From NCBI GenBank assembly GCA_964030785.1, contig OZ034972.1, forward strand, positions 54,563,538 through 54,627,537: DNA of 64,000 nucleotides. Reading direction: 5' to 3'. Positions 21,359 through 30,999 of the stretch are shown piece by piece. Both the position numbers and the translations under genes were made by a program. Below the pieces are notes generated by a model that did not search any database, was not told the origin of the DNA, and was given only the letters and a program-made list of their open reading frames with translations. How positions within the stretch are numbered: position 1 is the first letter of the stretch; every line of letters starts with the position of its first letter. Origin of the DNA: Siderastrea siderea (lineage: Eukaryota > Cnidaria > Anthozoa > Scleractinia > Rhizangiidae).

Positions 21359-21672
21359 CTAAGGGCATACGAAGTCACAGCAATAACCAAAATCAGCGTT
21401 ACCGACACTATGCTCTTCAACGCATTTATAAGTGAAAGCGTGTCCAACAGGCGGAGTTTCATCAGTCCTGTGACAGTACATATAGTAGAAGCAGCTACGA
21501 TCTAGTCGCTTCATTTGACATCGAAGAACCCATGTCTCTGGCTTCTGTTGACAATTCTTTTCCTTTACATATTTTGAGGGATCACCCCGTTGATCCAGCG
21601 ACTTGATACAGGATGTGTAATTGCGGATATACCGGGTGATCTGGCGCCTTTGACGTCTAGTTGGTTTTACAG
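21359..21672 (-). CDS. BRICHOS gene exon 6: furin site and Cys-rich peptide
   Basis: The acceptor AATTTGCTTTGCAG supplies two bases that complete the phase-1 codon from exon 5. It encodes VKPTRRQRRQITRYIRNYTS and then a Cys-rich tail ending YCCDFVCP. RQRR fits the RxRR furin consensus. The released peptide would start with Gln, have nine Cys and many Arg/Lys/Tyr. An independent start (ATG at 21703) would give only a very short hydrophobic leader, so I prefer the spliced reading. Confidence 0.65.
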
Positions 21673-21773
21673 CTGCAAAGCAAATTACGGACAGAAAGGT
21701 CATCCAACAGATCCATGACAGATTTTATGTATTTATGTATTGTTAACCGAGAAGGCCTCCCCTATAAGCCTGG

Positions 21774-21848
<75 letters not shown>

Positions 21849-24800
21849 CAAAGGGAAAGAGCCCTAATGCTTTCGGGCTAAAACCATTGGTTCAATTTCA
21901 GCAGGAAAAATTATCAGAACCCCCTTTCTGAACTCCGCGGAATGAGATTTTAGCTTTTAAAGAAAAAGATAGGGGATGGCCGCTCAACAGGAGTTCGACT
22001 GTATATTTAGTAAGTCATGAAATAAATTTAAAGGTGTGAAATTTTAAAACAAACAACTTATTTAGAAAGAATAAATATATGAAATTCATACATTTGAACT
22101 GCGGAATAAAGTAATGAATGTAGAGACAATAGTCGCAGTTATTTACGCAACTACATTCATAACTTAATTAGAATAGTTTACCATGCCAGAACTTACTAAA
22201 GGTTCCATCTTCACCCTTGACTGGGTTATCGAAAACTTCCGTTTCGTAAATCGGCAAAGCACCACAGAACTCCAGAATCTCCTTTGTAAGTGAAGATCTA
22301 TCGGCAGGACCAGTCACCAGCACAAGATGCTCCTTTGTCGTGACAGGAAGTTCACCAGGCTGAGAAGCTGCCTGCGAAATACAAAATAAAATTTTTAACG
22401 TTGCTGATATCTGCAGTGAGCAATACCTGGGCAATAATTGCTGGCCCCAGAGAGGCCCACAACGCTAATCTTGACAGTGACCAGCGGATTGCGTACCACG
22501 CGTGCGCGCCACGTTTATAACAGGGCCATTCAAACCGCAAGTTGAAAATTTCTTCTTCCACCAAGAACGATCAGAATGTGAAAAATGTGTCAATCGCAGC
22601 AGTATCATAGCCTGCAAACGCAGACGTATTCCCGGCTGTCGCTAAGCAGTCACGATGAAGCTTGCGCGAAGATTGCCTCAAAGCGTTGAAATGGAGGAAT
22701 TTAGCTTCGAATTGAAGCCAAATTTGCCTCTCGGATTTTGAATAACGATCGTAACTTGTTGTTCTGTTTATGTAACACAATTGAGGATCATTCGCTTGTG
22801 TTCGGGGCTCGAACAAAATTAAAATTTTTGTCTGCTCTAGGCAAAAAAATCGTTGTTGCAGATTGATGTAAAGTCACACTTGATTCTGCGTGCACAGTTT
22901 CAAGTCTGGAGAACTTTTCGCTTCTCGGAGAGAATGAAAACAACTAACCAAGAAATGTTCATTTTGAGGGAAGTAGATCATGTAACAAAGTGTTCTCATG
23001 CTATCTCAGACTCTGAAGCTGCCAAAGCTATCGAGTTGAAAAACTTGCACGTAAACAGCGTTCGGTGTTTTTATAAGAAGGAAAGGACGTTTAGAACTTT
23101 CATAAGATTTTAGCGTATAAATGACCATTAATGAGTGAGTGTTTGTAACTGTAAAAATAAACTGCCCTTATACATTTTCTTGCCTGGTCAATTACGTTTG
23201 GCAATATTAAACGCTGCCAACAGGCTACAGTGAAATACTTAAGCAAAGTTTGGAACCGGCGACGTATTTATGTTACGTGTTTATACCGGTTGAACATATA
23301 TTGAAATTGCATGTTTTTGATACCACATCTGATACTTCAGAAAAAAATCCGCTGTAAATGATCTTTTTTCGCCTGGGAATGTTCTTGAAAATTCAGCCAT
23401 TTGTAACTCCGCCTTTATGAGTTATCGACAATTTAGTGTTTTTTATAAAAATGTAAGCTTGGATCCTGCTTCTGGTTCAATCTCAAAAGCGTGTAAACTC
23501 GCTCGAGTACCGCCTCTCCTTCCCTGACCCCTCACAAGACAACTAGTCTATCAATGCCCGCACTTCCTAACCCGTGGTTACCCCTAGTATTAACAATTAT
23601 TCTTTGAAATCTCTCTGATTAGCGCAGAATATCACAGGAAGTAATCTCGACAACAAGCGATATCAACATTTTTAAAAAAATTGTAGTCATTAGTCATAGT
23701 CTTTATTTCAATTGATAAAATACATAACAACAGTTACAATAGTAAAAATATTAAAAAGAACCAAACAAAGGAATAAGAATAAAAATTGAAAATTAGTTAC
23801 AATATGATGACAATTATATTAAAAAACTATATAACTATATAAGAATTAATTGCTAAATTATATCTAAAAGCTAACCGATTACTAAAACTATTCTTAAAAC
23901 GCTCAGTGTTTAGTAGAGGCAATACAATATTTGATGACCGTAATTGATGAGCAGAACAGTGCCGCTTTGGTAGTAAATTGTACAGTGGGTGGTTTCCGTC
24001 TGTACTGATTTTTTCAAATAGTGTGCGGTCCGCATTCTCAAGTAGGTCATTTATATTGATTAATTAATAGTGCTGGGGGAGCTAAGAGTTCTTGGAGTAC
24101 ATAGTGTAAGACCTCACATAAGGTAACAAAGTGACAAGGTAGCCAAATTTATTGTAAATTGTCGTGGTCTTATTCCAAGTACAATTTTTAGACATTCATT
24201 CTAAATGCTCGGGACATTATATGTGATTTTACTCCAAGTGCAATTGCAACACATTTATTTTAAATGCTCGGGATATAATGTAATGTATTACACCACCACC
24301 ATCTTTAGTAAGTGCCGAAAAATGCGATTATCAGATTTATCGAAATGAGTTAAAAAACAGATGCTGTTTGCACTTCGTTGACAGTTGTTTATAAGATTTT
24401 TGTTTGTTTTTCTTAGTGATAAAAGCGATCACTCGAGATTACCACCGACTATGCCACCCAAAGTGGAGGTCAAGACCCTCTCTGCTGGAAAAAGAGATAA
24501 CGCTATACACGTATTTTATGAATTATTCGATGAATTTGAAGCACTTTGAAACCTACAGGGCAATTAGGAAACAGAAAGAGGCCATTGCTAAAAGATTTGT
24601 CGATGAGGATGTCACTTCAGAAGACGAAAGAACAGCAGAAAATCAGAAATCTGGAGATGAAGTCAAAATAAGATATGTGAAACTTTGCTTGGTAGTGTGC
24701 TAAGTGAAGTTAAGTTTATTGAGCGTGAGTCTGGAAACATTCTTATCAGTCACAACTACAAAACAACAATGGAGAGTCTTTGTGGCTTTGTTGACTTTTT

Positions 24801-27800
24801 TTTTTCGACAGATACCGGATATTCTCAAGTAAGTCGTTTGTATGTTATAAGTATAGAATGAAGTGAATCAAAGTGCAATACAGCGTTTTTCCCCAACTAG
24901 TAAGCTTCAGTTTAGATACCCTTCCTAAACGATTATCTTCATATCATAATTCTTTTCCAAACTGCGTAATGTATGATTTATAACCCTTTACCCTAGCCTG
25001 TGTGACACACAATTGTTCAATGAACTGGACGGCCGTGCACAGCATCATAACAAGGTTTTTATAATATTTCATAATACTGTCGAAAAGGTGAAAGAATCGA
25101 CACTCTACCTTAATGCTTGGATGTTACATATTGAAAACAACAAATCCTTTTTAGCACAAACATTGATATTCCTGTGATCCAAAATATTCAACTGTTCCAC
25201 GGTTTCATGCTGGAGTGTACTCTGAATTTTTGTACAGCCTACTTTCTGCTGCTTGGGAAATCGCTTATACTGATAACTAGGTTTCTGAATTGACCTGAAT
25301 CAAAAGTTTCGTATATCGTGTTGTGAATGTCACGCTACAATAAAACGCAGAGCGACAAAAGGAGTTGTAGTTTTATGTTTTATTGGATGAATGAAGTTCA
25401 AAAGAGGCATGATGATTTTGGGGTGATGAGTCTAAATTTTTTTTTATGCCATAAAAAAATTAAAGATGTACGCTTTTCAATTTTCGATATATTTGACAGT
25501 CTTCAGCCAGCAAAGTCCCCAGCAAGCATTAAAAAGACGCGAAAAGCGATCTATTTTTCAAATAAACTCCGAAAAGTGACACGAGACACTAAGCCCAAAA
25601 AGCTTTTGATTTAGCTTATCAGGGAGGCTGTTCCACAGCTTCAAGGCACAAATAGAAAAAGCCCGATCCCCGTTGGTCTTCATGTTGGAAGGTGGAACTT
25701 TTAGAAGCTTTTAGTTTAAAGTCTTGAAACTGCTCAGCACAGTATTAGAAAGGTAACTGAGGCAAATAATAAATTTTCTATTCTCTGTATACTATATAAA
25801 ATTCTATTTACTCCAAAAAGCGGAAAAATACACCAATGGCATTGCGTTAGGGGCAGCAGTGTTGGCACAGTGGTGAGAGCGCTCGCCTCCCAGCAACGTG
25901 GTCCAGGTTCGATTCCCGGACCCGGCGTCATATGTGGGTTGAGTTTGTTGTTGGTTCTCGCCTTGCTCCGAAGATTTTTCTCTGGGCTCCACGGTTTTCC
26001 TCTCTCCGGAAAAACCAACGTTTACAAATTCCAATTCAGCTAGCGCTGAATAAGAGAATTGGTCTTCCTTTTGAAAACCGATGAATGCTGTCGTAGTTTC
26101 GTTTGAAAGTGCACAGATTTATCGTCTTGCTGAGGCTATATTTTATAGTTCGATATCTGAGATATTAACACAAGTTTATAACTGTTTGGTATGATTTTTA
26201 AGTCCTTGTCGACAATAATTCTTCGCAGGGTGTTTTAAAAGCAGCTTATCTTTTCCTTTCAACGATAATGTATTTTATGCTCAAGGATACAACAAAAAGT
26301 CTGACAACTATATGTGAAAGCTATTTGCGATACAATTTAAAAAATAAAACTATTTATAATACAATTTAAGTAATAAAACTATCTACAGTACAATTTTAAA
26401 AATAAAAACTCCGTACAATACAATTTTAAGAAATAAGCCAAACGCTCTTTGGAAAATAAAATCTAAACTACTTTCTAGAAAAATTCAATTACAATTAAAA
26501 ATAAAGTAGTAAAAACAATACAATACAAGAAAGCGATATCTAAAAATTATAAAACAAATGTTTTTCACCGTTACAGAATTGCAGCAAAGTTCTTGTAACC
26601 GTTATTTTAAATATTATTCTAAATAGATCATTTTATTTACCCGTGCAATGTCCGCCTTCAGTTTCTTTGGAGATGGCATGGAAGGGTCCATGTTGGCAAT
26701 GTAGCAGACCTTTCGAGACAGATCCTTGGTAACCGTCACACGCTGCAAAAACACGAAGCTAATGTCAAGAAGAGTTATTAACCTGGCCTCGTGCAAATGA
26801 AAAAAAATACACGACTTTTTATTCCATAATCAAGGTCATCTGTCCTCAAGGCAATTGCATGTTATGAACGAATGTTAGCCAAAAACAAACACGGTGCGCT
26901 TTAAAAATAATCAAATTCGCTCTCCTTCTGCATATGGGTAGCCTTTGGTAAAATGGTAACGCAATGAAGATTTTTTTCCAAACATAATAGTTTCGAATTT
27001 CCGAGAAAAATGGTATTTTCGATATCGATCAAGACCTCCAGACTCTCCTGACTGGGCTGAAAAATGACCATTTTCATTCGAATCGCTTGTCAAAACTATT
27101 GAGCATGCGCAGAAAAGTATTGGATACTTATAAATCCAAAGTATCTTACACTCCATATCAGCTGGTTGGTCGAAAAATTGTCGTTTTTTAAGATTTAGGA
27201 TTTTAACTATCGAAGGATAGCTCCTTTAATTTATGTAAAATTTGGTTCAGGCAAATGACTCCGTACTCCTCAGAAAATTCTTCAAATTAGCACACAAAAG
27301 TTATGAAATCACCCCAGCTTTCGCATGCGTAACCAAAAGTCAACCACCGTATTCGCAATTAAATCAGTTAGAACGATCAGGATATCCTGACTGTTACAAA
27401 TGTTTCTTTTTTTTAAATTTTTTTGCAGCGAAGTTCTCAGTAAACGTGTTCCCAGAACACAAAATAACAATAGCATTTTTTTACAAAGGATTATTTTCCT
27501 CAATAAGTAAACTTAGAATTACTCGACTATCTTAACTTTAATTACATTATGTAGCTTCTTAAAAAACATTGCATATCATTATCAAGTAATAATCAGCTTT
27601 AAGATAACTGCAGCAGGAAATTGTAAATGGAGATCCCCTAAGAAAAGTTTAAGGAAATTTACTAGAATCTCTTTCCAATTATATCATTGCTGTGTAATAA
27701 CGAGAATTGTAAGAAGCTATGGGGCAAATAAATCGATTCAAATTCAATTTAATCCCCAATACAGCGTTTCAGTTCCCTGTAGGTTATGCTAATTTCCAAC

Positions 27801-30407
27801 AGACTGCCCTGAAAACGGGCGCAAGTAGAATTGCCGAAATCACAAGCCAAAACAAGCGCTTTCACTGAAATTCTTGCTGAATGGATCCGTCTCTGAGTAA
27901 TGCTAAAACAATTAAACGGCTCGCTCTCGGTATCTTTCGACTTATGATAGTTCCAGCCGATAGAAACCTTGAGTTTGCCGTTTAATAATTGTTAAATACA
28001 TACAAAAGGAAATTCCGGGTTAGTATTGAACTTACCTTCTTAAAATTGTGGTAAAATTCAGCAGCATTGACATCGTTGTGAGCAGGAACTCGAAACACTT
28101 CAACGTCCTGCTCTTCATCGACTTCGATTCGTTCTGTAAAAGGTGTTCCCTTTTCTACAATGGGCATTTTATAACGATCAACCTGGACAATAATTAAAAA
28201 CAAATTCACATATTAAATTCAAATTTCCTCTTCACTATCCATTTTTCCTATCAAGGAGTTATTTTTTTTGATGTGGTATTGTTTTCTTGTCTTTATATGT
28301 TTCCACTTAAAATGGGTGTTTTCTTGTTATATCAGTTCGATATCAACGTTTTGAAGTAAAAATAGTTCACACAACTATGCATAACTGTAGTTCTCAGTAT
28401 TGCGGGCCCACAGTCTGCCCTAGCTGCTGTCACGTGAGCAGCGTTACGCTTACGTGGAGTGCCGTTCAGGATCTAGGGACGTGTGACTACGAGAAACTGC
28501 AGAATTACTCCAGAAAATCGATAAATAAAAAGCTAAGTACTACCTGCTTCGACAGGGCGTTTCTTTCAAATAATATTTACAGTACCACCAGAAGGACATT
28601 CTTCGAGGATATCGAAAAAAGACGACATTTTTAGTCTAAGTACACTTATTTATAAGTGTCTAATTAATGCAAACAAAGGCAAATTATTTTATTGTTTTGT
28701 TAACTTTCAGAACAGTATTTGAGTCTGTATGGAATGGAGGTTTATTTCTTTAAAATAAAAATGATTTACTTAACACTATTTAATAAATCAATGAAGTCAA
28801 CCAGTGGATTCAAAAGTACCTCGACCCCTCAATCGTGGAAAATGGAAAGAATTCTTTGATCTCGAATTTGCCAAGTTTGGAGGAAACTTAATCTTTAAAG
28901 GTAACCTCAAAGCGGATTGTTCTAAAACAATACCAGTTAAAAACCCTTTCGAAAGAGAATTGCTAGAAATATGGTCGGAAGTCAGTTTTGAAGAAGTCAT
29001 AAAAAACAGACAGCATTTTTTTGAGCAACCTCTATGGCACAACTCACTAATCAGGATTGGCAACAAGCCAATTTTTCTACAAAAAAATTTCTTCCTTCAT
29101 GGTGTCCTCAAGACAAAAGATTTAATGAAAGACTCCTGCAGCTACCTATCCTAGAAAGACTTTACTAACACCTACAAAATACAAATAGATCCTCTGAAAT
29201 ATTACGGACTTATATCTGCCTTAAACATCTCTATAAGCTTCCGAATCTACCAAATGAACTTTATGATCCAGTCTCACCTAAACCTTTATATTAGACTTTA
29301 TGTGTAAGAAACCTATTGATACTCTTTTCATTCAGTTCCATTTGACACTGCTCAGACATCTGGGGCGCTTTTAACAATATGGACCGCAAGGAATGGGAAA
29401 AGGACACCATTCAAAGACTTCATACTCAATTTTATAAACAGTACATTGGCTTAAACAGAAGAGCCCCAGCTTTGTTTCTCGTAAGGAAATGGGAAGACTT
29501 TCTCTTTAATTAATCATCTTCCATTCGTTTTTTGATTGAAAACTTCCCTTATAGTGAACTGACAAAGAGTGATACACTTTCTTAGCCGAATCACTGGTGG
29601 GAGTTTATAGAATTTGTATATCTTGTAAAAAAAAATTATTTTCGTAAAAATATTTTTTTAGCGTTTTGGTTCTTAGTTAGTTTTATTGTAAAACAACTCT
29701 TTTCCCTTATATTCATTTATTTAGCTTTTTCATACGCGTACACGTTTAACGAGTTTGTGGGAGCTCCTAGGTGTTTACGTGTTTAACTAAATTGAAGGAT
29801 TGGATTGACCGAAGTTTGCTTTTGACGCGGACATTCAATAATAAAGTCACGCCACGTGAGCGGTCTTCGCAGTCAGTAATCAAGTAATGCCTGCAGCAAT
29901 TGACAAGGCAGTTTTCTGTTTCCAGGGTCAAATAAATTCCACACGATTCTGTCAAAAAATTTATCTCTATACGAAAGAACGAACGAACGATCGATAAAAG
30001 GATAATTTTTTCCATAAACTAAAAAGTGCGAAATTGTAATGGTTTTCAGAACTTGTATTCAGTAGAAAAAGGACCGTCGAAATATATGTGATAACAACAG
30101 GAAAAGTGGTACTCCGTATATCTGTCCTAAATTGTTTACCGTTAGTAATTTCAGAGTGATAACATTATTGTTGGGTTGAAGTTTCAACTTTAAAGGCAAC
30201 AAAGTCCAAATGTAAACCGATTGCTGCCGAGTGCGATGCATGAGATGGGTCGATAAAACTAACCTTTCCAAGAGAAAATGGCAGCAGGCATGAAAAAGTC
30301 AGGCTGATAACTGCAACTGCAAGGATCTAAAACGAAATGAGAAAACAATGAATATGTAACAAAGAAAAACATTTATCTCTAAGACTGAATAAATGATTTA
30401 CCTTCAT
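21359..30407 (-). CDS. secreted BRICHOS proprotein with furin site and Cys-rich C-terminal peptide
   Basis: Six coding exons (30402-30407, 30264-30326, 28036-28182, 26641-26742, 22197-22371, 21359-21672) join with matching phases into about 268 codons. Order: signal peptide (about 1-22), acidic linker, BRICHOS domain (about 50-155) with the family's invariant Asp (TKDLS) and two Cys (KVCYI, EFCGALPIYE), linker, RQRR furin-type site (ends near residue 174), then a C-terminal peptide of about 94 residues with nine Cys. BRICHOS domains act as intramolecular chaperones for aggregation-prone segments in the secretory pathway. In annelid antimicrobial precursors the bioactive peptide follows the domain. 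Release by a furin-type convertase is inferred. TATA box and poly(A) signal are present. I do not recognise the C-terminal peptide family. The fifth-to-sixth exon join is predicted, not proven; without it the frame stops at 22168. Confidence 0.72.
21772..21847. repeat. (GAT)n microsatellite, about 25 units
   Basis: A pure GAT/ATG trinucleotide run. It lies in intron 5 of the BRICHOS gene, about 100 bp upstream (in gene sense) of the exon 6 acceptor, and marks the edge of the segment duplicated at 15738-16197. Confidence 0.95.
22062..22165 (-). repeat. tail of the tRNA-like repeat family, headless copy
   Basis: ATATATGAAATTCATA..TTTGAACTGCGGAAT, GTCGCAGTTATTTACGCAACT and flanking words match the non-tRNA part of the 247-bp units at 47285-48410, in the minus orientation. 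The tRNA-like head is absent. A second copy lies at 15950-16055 within the duplicated block. Confidence 0.65.
22197..22371 (-). CDS. BRICHOS gene exon 5: second Cys
   Basis: The acceptor TTGTATTTCGCAG is strong. The exon encodes 58 codons plus one base; it starts AASQPGELPVTTKEHLVLVT and includes EFCGALPIYE, the second invariant Cys region. A consensus donor A/GTAAGT ends it in phase 1. Ignoring the donor, the frame reads nine more codons to TAA at 22168. That shorter form could be a read-through isoform. Confidence 0.78.
23684..24010 (-). repeat. CR1/L2-like LINE 3' end fragment
   Basis: The minus strand encodes HPLYNLLPKRHCSAHQLRSS followed by LPLLNTERFKNSFS. This is the C-terminal motif of CR1/L2-like reverse transcriptase proteins. 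A short AT-rich 3' UTR ends AATAAAGACTATGACTAATG without a poly(A) tail. It lies in intron 4 of the BRICHOS gene, same strand. Confidence 0.65.
24417..24703 (+). CDS. possible plus-strand exon, unknown
   Basis: A strong acceptor (TTTTTGTTTGTTTTTCTTAG) is followed by two overlapping open frames. One contains MPPKVEVKTLSAGKRDNAIH and stops early. The other runs 95 codons with an acidic patch (DEDVTSEDERTAEN) to TAA at 24703. I do not recognise either. It could be an old exon or transposon debris with a frameshift. It lies antisense in BRICHOS intron 4. Confidence 0.22.
25455..25720 (-). repeat. LINE RT C-terminal fragment
   Basis: The minus strand encodes LKVPPSNMKTNGDRAFSICA followed by LKLWNSLPDKL. 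This is the 'GDRAFSxxAPKLWNSLP' motif found near the C terminus of many non-LTR reverse transcriptase proteins. The frame decays downstream. Confidence 0.6.
25847..26090 (+). repeat. tRNA-derived SINE, second family
   Basis: A tRNA-like head has an A-box-like TGGCACAGTGGTGAGAG and B box GGTTCGATTCC. It is followed by a body (TTGTTGTTGGTTCTCGCC, TTCCTCTCTCCGGAAAAACC). The head differs from the SINE at 1219 and 60623. It lies in BRICHOS intron 4. Confidence 0.75.
26321..26436. repeat. AT-rich minisatellite, unit about 30 bp
   Basis: Four diverged units of the form CTATTTATAATACAATTTAA plus AAAATAAAA follow one another, about 200 bp downstream (in gene sense) of BRICHOS exon 4. Confidence 0.7.
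26641..26742 (-). CDS. BRICHOS gene exon 4: conserved Asp and first Cys
   Basis: The acceptor GTGTTTTTGCAG and donor GCACGG/GTAAAT frame 34 codons starting RVTVTKDLSRKVCYIANMDP. The Asp in DLS and the Cys in VCYI are the BRICHOS signature pair, as in ITM2-type proteins (LDL..CYVIPLN). It continues PSMPSPKKL, where relatives have VMPPRNL. Phase 0 to 0. Confidence 0.82.
28036..28182 (-). CDS. BRICHOS gene exon 3: linker and BRICHOS start
   Basis: The acceptor TTAATTATTGTCCAG and donor AAGAAG/GTAAGT frame 49 codons. An acidic stretch (RIEVDEEQDVEVFRVP) leads into the first BRICHOS strand, ending FYHNFKK. This is comparable to the 'hDF' segment of known BRICHOS proteins. Phase 0 to 0. Confidence 0.8.
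28800..29620 (+). pseudogene. degenerate LINE ORF2 C-terminal region
   Basis: The plus strand reads ENRQHFFEQPLWHN-like sequence and NKPIFLQKNFFLHGVLKTKD, which resembles the WNNRFIKVGG..YYKKWHEAGVIKIKDI segment of the intact L1-like ORF2 at 9961-13650. Further on, GLNRRAPALFLVRKW and other short pieces appear in shifted frames. Many stops; clearly dead. It lies antisense in BRICHOS intron 2. Confidence 0.5.
30264..30326 (-). CDS. BRICHOS gene exon 2: signal peptide
   Basis: The acceptor TCTCATTTCGTTTTAG and donor GGAAAG/GTTAGT frame 21 codons, ILAVAVISLTFSCLLPFSLG then K. The segment is strongly hydrophobic and typical of a cleaved signal peptide, phase 0 to 0. Confidence 0.7.
30402..30407 (-). 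CDS. BRICHOS gene exon 1 (coding part)
   Basis: ATG AAG followed directly by donor GTAAAT. It is the first ATG after the TATA box at 30503-30511. The two codons join in phase 0 to exon 2, giving a signal peptide that starts MKILAVAVIS. Confidence 0.65.
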
Positions 30408-30502
30408 GACAAAAGTCTATTCCGGCCAATTGTGTTGTTACTCTTGAGACACAAGCTGATCTGAGTAGAAGAGTTCTTTTTTCTGAACGAGACAAGGTGC
30501 GA

Positions 30503-30511
30503 CTTTTTATA
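30503..30511 (-). promoter_or_regulatory. TATA box of the BRICHOS gene
   Basis: TATAAAAAG on the minus strand, 96 bp upstream of the ATG at 30407. Transcription should start near 30480 and give a 5' UTR of about 70 nt without upstream ATG. A strong TATA box suits a highly or inducibly expressed secreted product. Confidence 0.65.
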
Positions 30512-30534
30512 GGTTTTTGCCATGTAAGAAAATC

Positions 30535-30720
30535 TTTATTGAAAGCTGAACGTAGAATCTTACCACTTCCTTCTTTCTGTCATTACACACAACAAGATTG
30601 CTGAAGGAACTCCACAAAACTCTTCCCCTTAAACTAATATTCTAATTATTCTTGAGCAAAACGTCTTCCGCTGTTATTTTCATTGATTTCATCCTGGATT
30701 GCTGAAGTTCACGCTTAAAA
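30535..30720. repeat. promoter-proximal repeat, copy 1 of 3
   Basis: GAAAGCTGAACG..ATTGCTGAAGGAACTCCA..AACTCTTC..TTTCATTGATTTCATCCTG recurs, diverged, at 32160-32400 and 33905-34110. Spacing is about 1.6-1.75 kb. This copy lies directly upstream of the BRICHOS TATA box. Confidence 0.65.
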
Positions 30721-30999
30721 GTAAACACTATATAGGGTAAACACAGGTCTCCAGGTTGTCTGCCATAAGTGTCACCGAACTCGAACAGCCGTGACATAGC
30801 AAATCTTTTCGTTACATTTTGTGGTCCCACGAAAAACACCCAAATTTAGGCTACGCTTTGTGTTTTACTAACAGCATCAAAGCTCTGTGATTTCCCCTAT
30901 TAAATCCATAAAAGGAACTACGTTAATTATTCTTATCAGGATCTAGTGTGTAGCCATAATTCAGAGAACCACAAAACGTGAGACTCGTCTACTCTTTTT

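Noticed and set aside
21359..21703. single-exon secreted Cys-rich protein starting at the ATG at 21703
   Set aside because: The leader would be too short, and a strong acceptor inside it joins in phase to BRICHOS exon 5. The spliced reading explains more.
21661..21931. poly-Asp and poly-Met frames
   Set aside because: Pure products of the (GAT)n microsatellite.
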